Positions 54,689 to 63,964 of a stretch of DNA of 64,000 nucleotides are shown here, one piece after another. The notes beneath the pieces are model-generated. The model worked only from the letters and a program-made list of their open reading frames with translations, did not search any database and was not told where the DNA came from. The stretch is taken from NCBI RefSeq assembly GCF_014195095.1, contig NZ_JACIBC010000006.1:186001-250000 (forward strand), in the 5' to 3' direction. The stretch's first letter is position 1, and every line of letters begins with the position of its first letter. Source of the DNA: Rhizobium sp. BK602 (lineage in GTDB: Bacteria; Pseudomonadota; Alphaproteobacteria; Rhizobiales; Rhizobiaceae). The translations under genes and the position numbers were made by a program.

Positions 54689-56053
54689 TCAGGAGAGGAA
54701 GCGCCGCAGCGGCGGCACGAAGCGCACCAGGAGCTGGTCGAGGGTGAGCATGGCGACGATGACAAGCCCGGTGAGCGGGAAAGCGGCACCGAAGGCGATG
54801 ACGATCAGCCATAGGCCGATATAGACGGAGCGCCGCGGCGGCATGGGCGGCACGCCGAGGCGTCCGGCCGGACGCCGCTTCCACCACATGACGACGGCCG
54901 TCACGCAGCTCAGCATGATCGCCAGGCAGGTTGCCAGCATCAGAAGCCGGTTGAACAGGCCCCATTCCTGGCCCAGATGGACGTTGATCCCCCATTCGAT
55001 CGCCCTGCCGAGGGCGGGATACTGGCTGAAGGAGAGATCGACGAGCGGCTTGCCGGAATATTGGTCGATGTGGATGGTGCGCTCGTCGGCAAGGTCGGCG
55101 GGATAGAGGGCGGCGGTGTAGACGCCGGTTTTGTCGGCGGGGATGGCGAGCGCGAAGCCCGGCGCCATGCCGAGCCCCTTGGCGATCTCCACCGCCTTGT
55201 CGATGCCGATCGGTTGTGCGCCGACGGGCGTGGACAGCGGCACCGGCGCCTTCTCGACGATCCAGCCGGGTGCGGGGAGGATATCGTCGGTCACCTTCGC
55301 CGATTTCGGCACTTCGTCCCACAGCGCGGTGGGAAAGCCAAGATCATGGGTGGCCAGCCAGCCTTTGACATTGGCGCCCCAATAGCCGGACCACGGCATG
55401 CCGCTGAGCGACAGGAAGAAGATGAGCAGGCCGGCCGCCGCGCCGGTGACGGCATGCAGGTCTCGCCAGAAAACGCGGCGCGAGGGATTGCCGCGGATGC
55501 TGACGACCCCGCCGGTCTGCTTGCGTGGCCACCAGAGATAGATGCCGGTGACGACGAGGACGAGTGCGAAGCCACCGACGATCTCGATGATGCGATTGGC
55601 CCATGTGCCGAAATAGTCGAGGCTGTGGATGCGCCGGACGATCCAGCCGAAATCCTCCTTCGCGCCGACCGAATCCAGCACCGCGCCATCATGCGGATCG
55701 ACATAGACGACCGTCGACTGGCCGCCTTTCGAGACGGTGACGGCCGCCGAGCGATTTCCGGCCGGCGCTTCGCGATAGGAGGTGGCTCGGGCGCCAGGCA
55801 TCGCCGCGACGGCCGCATCGACGATCCGCTGCGGCGTCAGCATCGCTCCCCTATCGGCGACGACATGGCGATGGGCATAGAATGTGGTGTCGATCTCGTT
55901 CTTGAAGAGATAGAGCGACCCGGTGATCGCCAGATTGAGCATGAAAGGGATGACGAGCAGGCCGGCGAAAAAATGCCAGCGCCAGATCGCGCGATAGAGC
56001 GAAATAGTGTCGGTGGATGCGGCGGCGGTTTCGGCCGCGGTGACGGTTGACAT
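54689..56053 (-). CDS. PepSY-associated transmembrane protein
   Basis: A 454-residue inner-membrane protein of the PepSY_TM family (haem- or iron-reductase-like). Transmembrane helices: WRWHFFAGLLVIPFMLNLAI, IIEIVGGFALVLVVTGIYLWW, LLIFFLSLSGMPW, LATCLAIMLSCVTAVVMWW, SVYIGLWLIVIAFGAAFPL. Conserved His at RIHSLDYFG and WRDLHAVTG could bind haem. Between the first two helices is a periplasmic PepSY domain. It probably reduces metal or transfers electrons, and with CopC suggests a copper-handling unit. Confidence 0.85.
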   Translation of the reverse strand: MSTVTAAETAAASTDTISLYRAIWRWHFFAGLLVIPFMLNLAITGSLYLFKNEIDTTFYAHRHVVADRGAMLTPQRIVDAAVAAMPGARATSYREAPAGNRSAAVTVSKGGQSTVVYVDPHDGAVLDSVGAKEDFGWIVRRIHSLDYFGTWANRIIEIVGGFALVLVVTGIYLWWPRKQTGGVVSIRGNPSRRVFWRDLHAVTGAAAGLLIFFLSLSGMPWSGYWGANVKGWLATHDLGFPTALWDEVPKSAKVTDDILPAPGWIVEKAPVPLSTPVGAQPIGIDKAVEIAKGLGMAPGFALAIPADKTGVYTAALYPADLADERTIHIDQYSGKPLVDLSFSQYPALGRAIEWGINVHLGQEWGLFNRLLMLATCLAIMLSCVTAVVMWWKRRPAGRLGVPPMPPRRSVYIGLWLIVIAFGAAFPLTGLVIVAMLTLDQLLVRFVPPLRRFLS

Positions 56054-56275
56054 GACGATCCTCCGGAAGTCCGGCTGGCGGCACGAAACCTGCTTGCGGA
56101 AGGACTGTTTCGGTCATCGCCTTGTACGGATTTTCCGGCGCGGGGGCGGCCGTGGCAGCCCGTTTCGCGTGGCGATGATCGGCAGGAAGGCAGTCCGCCC
56201 ACAGCCGGCACGGATTGCGTGCTTGGTTCGGCCGCCGTTGACGACAAGCGTCACGGCGCATGCCGCAACGCAGGC

Positions 56276-56683
56276 TCAGGCAATGCGGATCTGGAGGATG
56301 GGTGGCGCGCGCGGGCCGGTATTCGGCGGATAGAGCTGGCGGTGGAAGGCTTCGCTTGTCGGGGCGGGAACATCGGATGTTACGAAGCCGAGATGCGCGA
56401 AAATATCCGTCGGCGGCAGCGGAAGCAGGGCTGCCGCTGCAATCCGGCAGGCCTCGCAGCCGGGCATATAGGCCTTGCCGTGTTCCTTGCCGTCGGGCGT
56501 CCGTTCGGTGATGCAGAGAACCGGCAGGCTGCCGTCCGGCAACCGGTATTGGGCAAGCTCGAGCTCGGTGGGTTCGCCGGTGTTCGCGATGGCCGGCTGG
56601 TGGGCGAAGCCGACGGACAGCAGGGCGACGGCGCATAGAATGCGCACCAGCCATTGCATTGTCCTGGAGAGTGTCTTCCCCAC
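56276..56683 (-). CDS. Exported DUF2946-like protein with Cys pair
   Basis: A 135-residue exported protein. The signal peptide (MQWLVRILCAVALLSVGFAHQPAIA) precedes a mature part with ELAQYRLPDGSLPVLCITE and a CEAC pair in YMPGCEACRIAAAALLP, as in DUF2946 proteins found near copper and cobalamin-like genes. A GTG start at 56683 with GGGGACGAGC upstream is preferred; the ATG at 56659 is possible. It heads the CopC/PepSY group but is 222 bases from the PepSY gene. Confidence 0.6.
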   Translation of the reverse strand: MGKTLSRTMQWLVRILCAVALLSVGFAHQPAIANTGEPTELELAQYRLPDGSLPVLCITERTPDGKEHGKAYMPGCEACRIAAAALLPLPPTDIFAHLGFVTSDVPAPTSEAFHRQLYPPNTGPRAPPILQIRIA

Positions 56684-56890
56684 GCTCGTCCCCGTCACCT
56701 GTTACAGGCTCAGCCCCTACGGTATTCGGCAGATATGCTCAATGCGGCAATTTGGTACGCGGATCTTATCCTGTGCAACTTTCGGATTGTATCTCGCGCA
56801 AAATTTCCCGTCAAGCGTGGGTGGTGCCGGCAGCCGGATATGACCGGCTGCCGATAGCGATATGGCAGGGCGCCCGTGGGCGCCCGCCAC

Positions 56891-57145
56891 CTATTCCATG
56901 CCCAGGGCAGCCATGTAGGTCTGCAGGATGGATTCTTCTTCGAGGCGCTCGTTGGCGTCCTTCTTGCGCAGGCGGATGATGGTGCGGATCGCCTTGGTGT
57001 CGTAGCCGCGGCCCTTTGCCTCGCCCATCACGTCCTTGATGTCGGACTGGATGGCGGCCTTTTCTTCCTCGAGGCGTTCGATACGCTCGATGAACGCCCG
57101 CAGTTCGGCGGCGGCGACATTCTCAACACTCGACGTGTCGTCCAT
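56891..57145 (-). CDS. gapR: GapR nucleoid-associated protein (DUF2312)
   Basis: An 84-residue protein almost entirely alpha-helical: AELRAFIERIERLEEEKAAI (coiled coil), then IKDVMGEAKGRGYDTKAIRTIIRLRKKDA. This matches GapR/DUF2312 of Caulobacter, a coiled-coil DNA clamp that binds AT-rich and overtwisted DNA ahead of replication and transcription. Length is normal. It stands next to the DUF1244 and pyk genes, an arrangement common in alphaproteobacteria. Confidence 0.93.
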   Translation of the reverse strand: MDDTSSVENVAAAELRAFIERIERLEEEKAAIQSDIKDVMGEAKGRGYDTKAIRTIIRLRKKDANERLEEESILQTYMAALGME

Positions 57146-57396
57146 TTTCTTTTCCTTTCAAGGCAACAGCCTGCGCTGCTTTGTGGTTCGCGTAATTCCC
57201 TGTTTCCAGGCGGGAATTACAAAATTCCGGATCTGCGCCTGCCGCTGCGACACGCTCAACGAAAGCGCGAGGCTGGTCGCGGGCGGCGCCAAGAGCCCCT
57301 GATGTCCTTGCTCCCCCGATGGGATTTCGGACTCGGTTGGGCCGTTGACCTGCCGCGAATGGCGCGCGAGGTCAAGCCGTCTCGATGGGTGTGGAC

Positions 57397-57705
57397 TTAT
57401 TCTTTCGGTTTGTTCCGCTCAAAAGCGGCTTTTTGCACAGCCGACGCCTCGGACTGATGCAGATTCTTCCAGTCCTCGTAAGGCATGCCGTAGACCATCT
57501 CGCGCGATTCGTCCTTGGTGACGGGCAGGCCCGCGTCCTCGGCCGCCTCGCGATACCAGTTGGACAGGCAGTTGCGACAGAAACCGGCAAGATTCATCAG
57601 GTCGATGTTCTGGACGTCGCTGCGTTCGCGCAGATGCGCGACGAGGCGGCGGAAGGCGGCGGCTTCCAGTTCGGTCTGCTGTTGCTTGCTGAGCGTGCTC
57701 ATCAT
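57397..57705 (-). CDS. DUF1244 family protein
   Basis: A 102-residue helical protein with QTELEAAAFRRLVAHLRERSDVQNIDLMNLAGFCRNCLSNWY reading (the conserved FCRNCL Cys pair) and the closing MVYGMPYEDWKNLHQ. This is the DUF1244 family of unknown function. GAGGAAGCC precedes the ATG. It starts 7 bases after the amidohydrolase stop, so the two are one operon. Confidence 0.9.
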   Translation of the reverse strand: MMSTLSKQQQTELEAAAFRRLVAHLRERSDVQNIDLMNLAGFCRNCLSNWYREAAEDAGLPVTKDESREMVYGMPYEDWKNLHQSEASAVQKAAFERNKPKE

Positions 57706-57712
57706 GGCTTCC

Positions 57713-58510
57713 TCAATTGTCTTCGTACGGGCCGGTGCGGGACGAATGGATCTTGTATTCGTGCAGCGCCGGATCGTCGTTCATCTCGGCGAAGATCGGC
57801 GCCAGCCGATCGGCCCATTCGGCGATCCCCGCCTCGTCGCCGATCAGGTCCTGGCGCACCTCCAGCAGCGCATGCGCGATGCCCTTTATCATGCAGTGGC
57901 GATACATCGTGTCGTTCTTCAGCGCGCCGTCATAGGGTTCGTTGTCGCCTATGACGAGATCGGTATTCGCGCCGAGCTTTGCAAGCAGCGGCAGGACGGC
58001 GCGATCGTCGCTATCCCAGAGCACGCTGGCGTGCCAGGGGCGGGGAACACCCTTCCAGAACGGCGTGAAGGAGTGCAGCGACAGCACCAGCGGCGCCTTG
58101 CCCGTGGCGGCGGCGACCGACGCGATCGTTTCGCTGACGGCGCGGTGATAGGGCCGGTGGAAGGTTTCGATGCGATAATTCCACTCTTCCTCGCTGATCG
58201 GGTGATTGCCGGGAATGATCGCGCCGTCGGAAATCTTCATGATCAGCGTCGGGTCGTCCTCGCCGCGATTGGGATCGATCAGCAGGCGGGAAAAGCCGCC
58301 AAGCACGGCCGGCACGTCGAGCCTGGCCGACAGCGCGCGGCAAAGTCCTTCTATGCCGATGTCGTAGGCGATGTGGCGCGAGAAGGCAGTTTCCGGCAAG
58401 CCGAGCCGCCCATAAGTCTCGGGAAGACGGCGCATGGCATGGTCGCCGAGAATGACCATGCCTTTGTCACGATTGCCGGATAGGATTTCAAATGATTGGA
58501 AGTCGTTCAT
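57713..58510 (-). CDS. N-formylglutamate amidohydrolase family protein (second copy)
   Basis: A 265-residue family member. Blocks correspond to FEILSGNRDKGMVILGDHAMRRLP, GGFSRLLIDPNRGEDDPTLI, VLSLHSFTPFW and the late LEVRQDLI region. It is clearly divergent from the copy at 6365: the PHSG motif is replaced by GDHAM, and DCHSMP by LHSFTP, though His residues are kept. So it may act on another amide substrate. Co-transcribed with DUF1244. Confidence 0.85.
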   Translation of the reverse strand: MNDFQSFEILSGNRDKGMVILGDHAMRRLPETYGRLGLPETAFSRHIAYDIGIEGLCRALSARLDVPAVLGGFSRLLIDPNRGEDDPTLIMKISDGAIIPGNHPISEEEWNYRIETFHRPYHRAVSETIASVAAATGKAPLVLSLHSFTPFWKGVPRPWHASVLWDSDDRAVLPLLAKLGANTDLVIGDNEPYDGALKNDTMYRHCMIKGIAHALLEVRQDLIGDEAGIAEWADRLAPIFAEMNDDPALHEYKIHSSRTGPYEDN

Positions 58511-58711
58511 GAGGAATGTCGATTATTGCATTTCAGCTCTTTGTTTGATTGCATGCGAGGGCGGAAGGTGCAAGGCTCGCCTGGTGATCGGGCAAGGGCG
58601 GCCGGAGGAGGCCGTCACCATCCCGTGAAGAAAATATAATCGATTAGAGTTGCGTTGACATTCGAAGGATGGCAGCGCAAGAAGACGCAACAACGAATAA
58701 CCGGGAGCCCA

Positions 58712-59200
58712 TTGGAAGCCGTGTCCAGCCAAGTCGCGCCAAGTTTCGTTACGCGGTCCGGGCCGCTTGCCCGATTCGCTTTTTTCATCCTTGCCGCCGC
58801 CGCGCCGTTTTTCTTTACGCCGAATGCAGCCCATGCCGATTTTCGCGTCTGCAACGGCACGCAGAATCTCGTCGGTGTGGCGATCGGTTATCGTGCGAAG
58901 GACGGCTGGGTAACGGAGGGATGGTGGCAGGTTCCGGCCACCACCTGCGCGACCCTGATCGAGGGACCGCTCCAATCCCGCTATTATTACCTCTACGCAG
59001 AAGATGCGGCCCGTGGCGGCCGCTGGACGGGTGACGTCGAAATGTGCGTGGCGGAAAATGAATTCAAGATCCCTGGCGTGAAAGATTGCTACGCACGCGG
59101 CTACCAGAAGATGGGATTCAAGGAATACGACACGGGGCGTCAGGCGAGCTGGATGGTTCAGCTCTCCGATACTCCGGGCAGCCAAGAAAGCCAGAATTGA
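58712..59200 (+). CDS. DUF1036 exported protein
   Basis: A 162-residue exported protein. The signal peptide (RFAFFILAAAAPFFFTPNAAHA) precedes a DUF1036 domain: DFRVCNGTQNLVGVAIGY, WVTEGWWQVPATTCATLI, DVEMCVAENEFKIPG and DCYARGYQKMGF with four conserved Cys. The start is most likely the TTG at 58712 (GGGAG upstream) or the GTG at 58721; no ATG is suitable. Its stop overlaps the pyk start (TGATG). Confidence 0.8.
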   Translation: MEAVSSQVAPSFVTRSGPLARFAFFILAAAAPFFFTPNAAHADFRVCNGTQNLVGVAIGYRAKDGWVTEGWWQVPATTCATLIEGPLQSRYYYLYAEDAARGGRWTGDVEMCVAENEFKIPGVKDCYARGYQKMGFKEYDTGRQASWMVQLSDTPGSQESQN

Positions 59201-60639
59201 TGAAACGCAATAGAAAAGTCAAAATCCTAGCGACGCTGGGTCCGGCCTCTTCCTCCGAGGAGATGATCCAGAAGCTTCACGAAGCCGGCGCCGACCTGTT
59301 CCGCATCAACATGAGCCATGCCAGCCATGATGTGATGCGGACGCTGATCCAGCGCATCCGTGCCGTCGAGACCCGCTGTGGCCGTCCGATCGGTATCCTT
59401 GCCGACCTGCAGGGTCCCAAGCTGCGCGTCGGCAAGTTTGCCGAAGGCAAGGTCGATCTCAAGCCCGGCCAGACCTTCACGCTCGACAACAAGGACACGC
59501 CCGGCGACAACACCCGCGTGTTCCTGCCGCATCCGGAAATCCTGGAATCGGTTCAGCCCGGCCACCGCCTGCTGATCGACGACGGCAAGCTCGCGCTGCG
59601 CGCCGAAAAATGCGACGGCAAGAGCATCGTCACGACGGTCATTTCCGGTACCAAGATCTCCGACCGCAAGGGCGTCAGCCTGCCTGACACGCTGCTCGGC
59701 GTCGGCGCGCTGACCGACAAGGACCGCACCGACCTCGATGCCGTGCTCGCGACCGGCGAAGTCGACTGGGTGGCGCTCTCCTTCATCCAGCGCCCGGAAG
59801 ACCTGTCCGAAGTCCGCAAGATCTCGCGCGGCCGTGTTGGCCTGATGTCGAAGATCGAGAAGCCGCAGGCTGTCGAGCGCATCGAGGAGATCATCGAGCT
59901 TTCCGACGCGCTGATGGTCGCCCGCGGCGATCTCGGCGTCGAAATGCCGCTCGAATCCGTCCCCGGCATCCAGAAGCAGCTGATCCGCGCCTGCCGCCGT
60001 TCCGGCAAGCCGGTGGTGGTTGCAACGCAGATGCTGGAATCGATGATCTCGTCCCCGGTTCCGACCCGCGCCGAAGTCTCCGACGTCGCCACTGCCGTCT
60101 TCGAAGGCGCCGATGCCGTCATGCTGTCGGCCGAATCCGCCTCGGGCGACTATCCGGTCGAAGCCGTATCGACGATGGCCTCGATCGCCAGCACCATCGA
60201 GCGCGAGCCGCATTATCCGGGCATCATCTACGCCCAGCGCGCCCAGCCGGAAGCGACCGGCGCCGATGCCATCTCGCTTGCCGCCCGCCAGATCGCCGAG
60301 ACGCTGAAGCTTGCCGCCATCGTCTGCTACACCTCGTCGGGCACGACCGGCCTGCGCGCCTCGCGCGAGCGTCCGCAGGTTCCGATCCTGGCCCTGTCGC
60401 CGATCATCCAGACGGCACGCCGCCTGTCGGTGGTCTGGGGCATGCATTGCGTCGTCACCCATGACGCGACCGACCTCGACGACATGGTCAACAATGCCTG
60501 CCGCATCGTTGCCGAGGAAGGCTTCGGCAAGCCGGGCGACCGCATCATCATCTCGGCCGGCGTGCCGCTTGGCACTCCCGGTGCCACCAACATGCTGCGC
60601 ATCGCCTATATCGGTTCGGACGGCCAGTCCGGCGTCTGA
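59200..60639 (+). CDS. pyk: Pyruvate kinase
   Basis: A 479-residue glycolytic enzyme converting phosphoenolpyruvate and ADP to pyruvate and ATP. Motifs: KILATLGPASSSEEMI, FRINMSHAS, ADLQGPKLRVG, the active-site MSKIEKPQAVERIEEI (Lys) and MVARGDLGVEMPLESVP, and the C-terminal allosteric domain with TSSGTTGLRASRERP. The start shares a base with the DUF1036 stop (TGATG), so translation is probably coupled. Confidence 0.97.
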   Translation: MKRNRKVKILATLGPASSSEEMIQKLHEAGADLFRINMSHASHDVMRTLIQRIRAVETRCGRPIGILADLQGPKLRVGKFAEGKVDLKPGQTFTLDNKDTPGDNTRVFLPHPEILESVQPGHRLLIDDGKLALRAEKCDGKSIVTTVISGTKISDRKGVSLPDTLLGVGALTDKDRTDLDAVLATGEVDWVALSFIQRPEDLSEVRKISRGRVGLMSKIEKPQAVERIEEIIELSDALMVARGDLGVEMPLESVPGIQKQLIRACRRSGKPVVVATQMLESMISSPVPTRAEVSDVATAVFEGADAVMLSAESASGDYPVEAVSTMASIASTIEREPHYPGIIYAQRAQPEATGADAISLAARQIAETLKLAAIVCYTSSGTTGLRASRERPQVPILALSPIIQTARRLSVVWGMHCVVTHDATDLDDMVNNACRIVAEEGFGKPGDRIIISAGVPLGTPGATNMLRIAYIGSDGQSGV

Positions 60640-60669
60640 TATCCGTCGTCGCTTTCGAGAATATCCTGG

Positions 60670-60698
60670 ACCCGCTGTCGCAAGATGGCGGGTTTTTT
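60670..60698 (+). terminator. Rho-independent terminator of pyk
   Basis: ACCCGC/GCGGGT stem around TGTCGCAAGATG, followed by TTTTTT, 30 bases after the stop. Confidence 0.8.
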
Positions 60699-60790
60699 CT
60701 TGCGGGCAGATCACCGTATCCGCGGGAAGGGCATGCACTTGCCAAGCATGTCAGCGCATGCAAGCTTGCGGCAACCGTGGGGAGGAAACC

Positions 60791-61426
60791 ATGCACGCCA
60801 CCACTCTGCTTGCCTTTATCACCGTCTCCTTCATTGGCATCGCGACGCCGGGACCGACCGTGCTGCTGGCCCTGACGAACGGGTCTCGTTTCGGCGTGCG
60901 GCGCGCGCTGGCGGGTATGGTCGGTGCCGTATTGTCGGATTTCGTGCTGATCGGTGCCGTCGCCGTCGGGCTTGGCGCATTGCTGGCGGCATCGGAATTC
61001 TGGTTCTCGATGCTGAAATGGGTGGGTGCGGCCTATCTCGCCTTCCTCGGCATCATGATGTTGCGTTCGAAAGGAACGATCGATGGCATGCTGAGGGCCA
61101 GTGGCGGGCAGGCGAAGGGGACGGTGCTTTCCATCGGACTGAAAAGCTTCATGGTGGCGGTGACCAATCCCAAGGGATATCTGTTCTTCTCGGCCTTCCT
61201 GCCGCAGTTCATCGATCCGGCCGCGCCGCTGCTTCAGCAATATGCCATCCTGGCGCTGGTCTTCGCCGCGCTCGATTTCACGATCATGTTCGGCTATGCC
61301 GCCTTCGGCTCGCAGGCCGTGCGGTTCCTGAAGGCGGAAGGCGCGAAATGGCTGGAGCGCGGCTGTGGCGGCGCGCTCCTGGCCCTGGCGGGATCGCTGG
61401 CGCTTTATCGCCGCGCCGCGAACTGA
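60791..61426 (+). CDS. LysE/RhtB family amino-acid exporter
   Basis: A 211-residue inner-membrane protein with six hydrophobic helices and the family signature TPGPTVLLALTNGSRFGVRRALAGMVGA near the N-terminus. The middle has NPKGYLFFSAFLPQF, another conserved element. GGAGGAAACC precedes the ATG. It exports amino acids or homoserine lactone-like compounds. It converges, with a 3-bp gap, on a threonine-dehydratase-like gene, hinting at threonine or serine. Confidence 0.9.
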   Translation: MHATTLLAFITVSFIGIATPGPTVLLALTNGSRFGVRRALAGMVGAVLSDFVLIGAVAVGLGALLAASEFWFSMLKWVGAAYLAFLGIMMLRSKGTIDGMLRASGGQAKGTVLSIGLKSFMVAVTNPKGYLFFSAFLPQFIDPAAPLLQQYAILALVFAALDFTIMFGYAAFGSQAVRFLKAEGAKWLERGCGGALLALAGSLALYRRAAN

Positions 61427-61429
61427 AGT

Positions 61430-62401
61430 TTAATGGCGGTTTAGGGCCGTCTCGAAGACATCCGTATCGACATTGCCGCCTGACGTCACGGCGATCACCG
61501 TGTCGCCTTCGATCTCGTTCCCGTGGAAGAGGGCTGCCGCCAGCGCCACGGCGCCGCCGGGCTCGACGACGATCTTGAGCCGCGTGAAGGCGAGCGCCAT
61601 GGCGTGAAGCGCTTCCTCGTCGGTCACGACCAGGCCGGGGCCGCAGAGGCGTTTCAGGATCGGGAAGGTGATGTCGCCGGGCTGCGGCGTGATGATGGCG
61701 TCGCAGATCGATCCCTGCAGCGCGGCATTGCGCTCGATACGGCCGGAGGCGAGCGAGCGGGTCGTATCCTCGAAATCCCTGGGTTCGCAGGGGTGAACCT
61801 TGAAGCCGGGAGCGCGGCTTTCGAGCGCCAGCGCGATGCCGGAGGTCAGGCCGCCACCGCCGCAGGGAACGAAGACATGCGCGGCCTCGATACCCTCTTC
61901 CGCCGCCTGCTCGGCAATTTCCAGGCCGACCGTTCCCTGGCCGGCGATCACCTGCGGCTCGTCGAACGGCTTGATCAGGGTGAGGCCGCGCTCCTTCGAC
62001 AGCCGCGCGCCGATCTCGTCGCGATCCTCTTTCACGCGGTCGTAGAGCACCACCTCGGCACCGAAGGCGCGGGTATTGGCGATCTTCAGTTTGGGCGCAT
62101 CTGTCGGCATGATGATGACGCAGGGAATGCCGTGCAGCCGGGCGGCCAGCGCCACGCCCTGGGCGTGGTTGCCTGAGGAGAAGGCGATGACGCCTCGGGC
62201 GCGCACCGAAGGCTCGAGCGCCGAGACCGCCGACCAGCCGCCGCGAAACTTGAAGGAGCCGGAATGCTGCAGGCATTCGGCTTTCACGAACAGCCGCCGC
62301 CCGGCGATCTCGTCGAGGAAAGGCGAGGAGAGGAGGGGCGTGCGGCGGGCGCGGCCGCCGATGCGAGCGCGGGCGGCTTCGATCATTGCAATATCGACCA
62401 T
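61430..62401 (-). CDS. Threonine/serine dehydratase-like PLP enzyme
   Basis: A 323-residue fold type II PLP enzyme. PLP lysine in QHSGSFKFRGG, AFSSGNHAQGVALAA, the glycine-rich phosphate loop VPCGGGGLTSGIA and the C-terminal VVEPGGAVALAA and VTSGGNVD. It lacks the ACT regulatory domain of biosynthetic IlvA, so it is a catabolic type (threonine dehydratase, serine racemase or hydroxyaspartate lyase). Convergent with LysE exporter. Confidence 0.9.
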   Translation of the reverse strand: MVDIAMIEAARARIGGRARRTPLLSSPFLDEIAGRRLFVKAECLQHSGSFKFRGGWSAVSALEPSVRARGVIAFSSGNHAQGVALAARLHGIPCVIIMPTDAPKLKIANTRAFGAEVVLYDRVKEDRDEIGARLSKERGLTLIKPFDEPQVIAGQGTVGLEIAEQAAEEGIEAAHVFVPCGGGGLTSGIALALESRAPGFKVHPCEPRDFEDTTRSLASGRIERNAALQGSICDAIITPQPGDITFPILKRLCGPGLVVTDEEALHAMALAFTRLKIVVEPGGAVALAAALFHGNEIEGDTVIAVTSGGNVDTDVFETALNRH

Positions 62402-62488
62402 GGGGGATCACTCTTCTGCTGGAAAGGCTACCCCATCCATAGAACGCCGCGAACCTCTTTAAAACAACGACTTTGTCGCCGTGACACT

Positions 62489-63061
62489 TCAGCTTGCGCC
62501 GGGCGCGGAAAGATGGCCGACATCGTAGGCCTGCACGCCCGGCCGCAGCGCGTCTTTCGGCAGATCGGCCAACAGTCGGAAACGCACTCGCGTCCAGCTC
62601 GTCGGTTCGAAGGCGGCGACGGAAGCGAGCGCTTCGCCGCGTGCAACCTCGTCGGCGGCTTCCTCGCTCTCCTGCCGGCGTATCTCGGCAAGCGGCGCAT
62701 AGGGTTCCGTCTGGATGAGCTCTCTTGTGGCGAAGCGAGCCTTGCGAATCTCCGGAGAGATCTCCGCGCGCCAGACCACCCAGGTCTTCACTTGCGGCCA
62801 GCCGAAGCTCTCCGTCACGCCGGCGAAGCCGGGGCCGCAGAGGAAATCACTCAGGCCATCGTCCTTGTCCCAGACATAGAAGGGCGCGTAGAAATTGTCC
62901 CTGCTCCCCGTAGCCGCATCGCCCTTGCGGGCGGTGAGATAGGCCTTGAACTTGAGACCGGGCAGATTGTCGAGCAAGGGACCCTTTTCGCGGATGCGGC
63001 GGTCGATGATCGCCATGTCGTAATCGGCGGCCAGGGTGAAGCTATATTGCATGGCGATCAT
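62489..63061 (-). CDS. DUF4865 family protein
   Basis: A 190-residue protein matching DUF4865: MQYSFTLAADYDMAIIDRRIREKGPLLDN, PFYVWDKDDGLSDFLCGPGF and FGWPQVKTWVVWRAE. GGAGG 8 bases upstream selects the start at 63061, 3 bases past the end of the cupin gene. The third gene of the operon. A dimeric alpha/beta-barrel-type monooxygenase-like fold is possible, but no function is known. Confidence 0.85.
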   Translation of the reverse strand: MIAMQYSFTLAADYDMAIIDRRIREKGPLLDNLPGLKFKAYLTARKGDAATGSRDNFYAPFYVWDKDDGLSDFLCGPGFAGVTESFGWPQVKTWVVWRAEISPEIRKARFATRELIQTEPYAPLAEIRRQESEEAADEVARGEALASVAAFEPTSWTRVRFRLLADLPKDALRPGVQAYDVGHLSAPGAS

Positions 63062-63064
63062 GGT

Positions 63065-63460
63065 TCAATCCTCCAGCCAGGTAACGGCAGCGCCGTTCCG
63101 GATAGCCTGAATGCTGATGTAGGCGAAATTGCTGTCCGGATGCGCGCCATGCCGATGGCGCTCATCCGGTGCGAAGCTGATGCAGTCGCCGGCGCGTAAC
63201 TCCTCCACGGCTCCGCCGTCGCGCTCGGCAAGGCCGACGCCCGAGAGGACATAGAGGATCTGGCCATGCGGATGCGTGTGCCAGCGTGTCATGGTGGCGG
63301 GTTCGAGTGTGCAGCGCATGGCGGTCAGGCCGCCGTCGGCTTCGTCCTGAACCAGCGTCTCCACCCAGAAGGGGGCGGTGGCGATGCCTTCGGGGGAGCG
63401 TTGCGTGGCCGTGCCGGCACGGTGAATGGGCGCGGACTTTTGAATGCCTGTCCGGTTCAT
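63065..63460 (-). CDS. Cupin-domain protein
   Basis: A 131-residue single cupin. Motif 1 is TRWHTHPHGQILYVLSG (three His and Glu-like position as Gln), and motif 2 is GDCISFAPDERHRHGAHP. A metal site is likely. Proteins of this sort are often lyases or quinone-modifying enzymes. It begins 5 bases after the tautomerase gene ends and is co-transcribed with it. Confidence 0.88.
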   Translation of the reverse strand: MNRTGIQKSAPIHRAGTATQRSPEGIATAPFWVETLVQDEADGGLTAMRCTLEPATMTRWHTHPHGQILYVLSGVGLAERDGGAVEELRAGDCISFAPDERHRHGAHPDSNFAYISIQAIRNGAAVTWLED

Positions 63461-63465
63461 CGTCG

Positions 63466-63855
63466 TCAGGCCTGCTCGATCATCTGCGCGATGCCGTCGG
63501 CAAAGGACCAGTCCTCGCGGCTCGTCGTGACGATGTTGACCATCACATCCTCGGGGCGCAGGCCCGGCGCATCGGCCAAAAGGGAAACGAGGCGGCGGTA
63601 GAAGGTTTTCTTGACCTCCGTCGAGCGCGGCTTGCCGATAGTGATCTGGAAGAAGACGTAGTCGTCGGAACGCGGGCCGCCGAGATAGGTGCGGTCGAAG
63701 ACCAGCTCGTTCGGCTCCAATTGTTGGATCGCCTGGAAACGGTCGGTCGGCGGCACGTCGAAGGTCTCGACCATGGCGCGGTGAAGATTGTCCGAGAGCG
63801 CCTGCAGATAGTCGGGCGATTTGCCGCGTAGAAGGGAGATGCGGGTGAAGGGCAT
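63466..63855 (-). CDS. Tautomerase family protein
   Basis: A 129-residue protein of the Tautomerase_2 family. The catalytic N-terminal Pro follows Met (MPFTRISLLRGK); FDVPPTDRFQAIQQLEP and FFQITIGKPRSTEVKKTFY are typical. The first gene of an operon with the cupin and DUF4865 genes, divergent from a LysR gene. A catabolic role, for example aromatic or ketoacid handling, is inferred from context only. Confidence 0.9.
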   Translation of the reverse strand: MPFTRISLLRGKSPDYLQALSDNLHRAMVETFDVPPTDRFQAIQQLEPNELVFDRTYLGGPRSDDYVFFQITIGKPRSTEVKKTFYRRLVSLLADAPGLRPEDVMVNIVTTSREDWSFADGIAQMIEQA

Positions 63856-63964
63856 GGGAGGCTCCTGTCATGGGTCTACTTGACGGCCACACCATGCCAC
63901 GGGATAATCATTCGAAAAATCAGATAATACTGGACAAATAGTCCCGAAAATATGGACGATTTCC

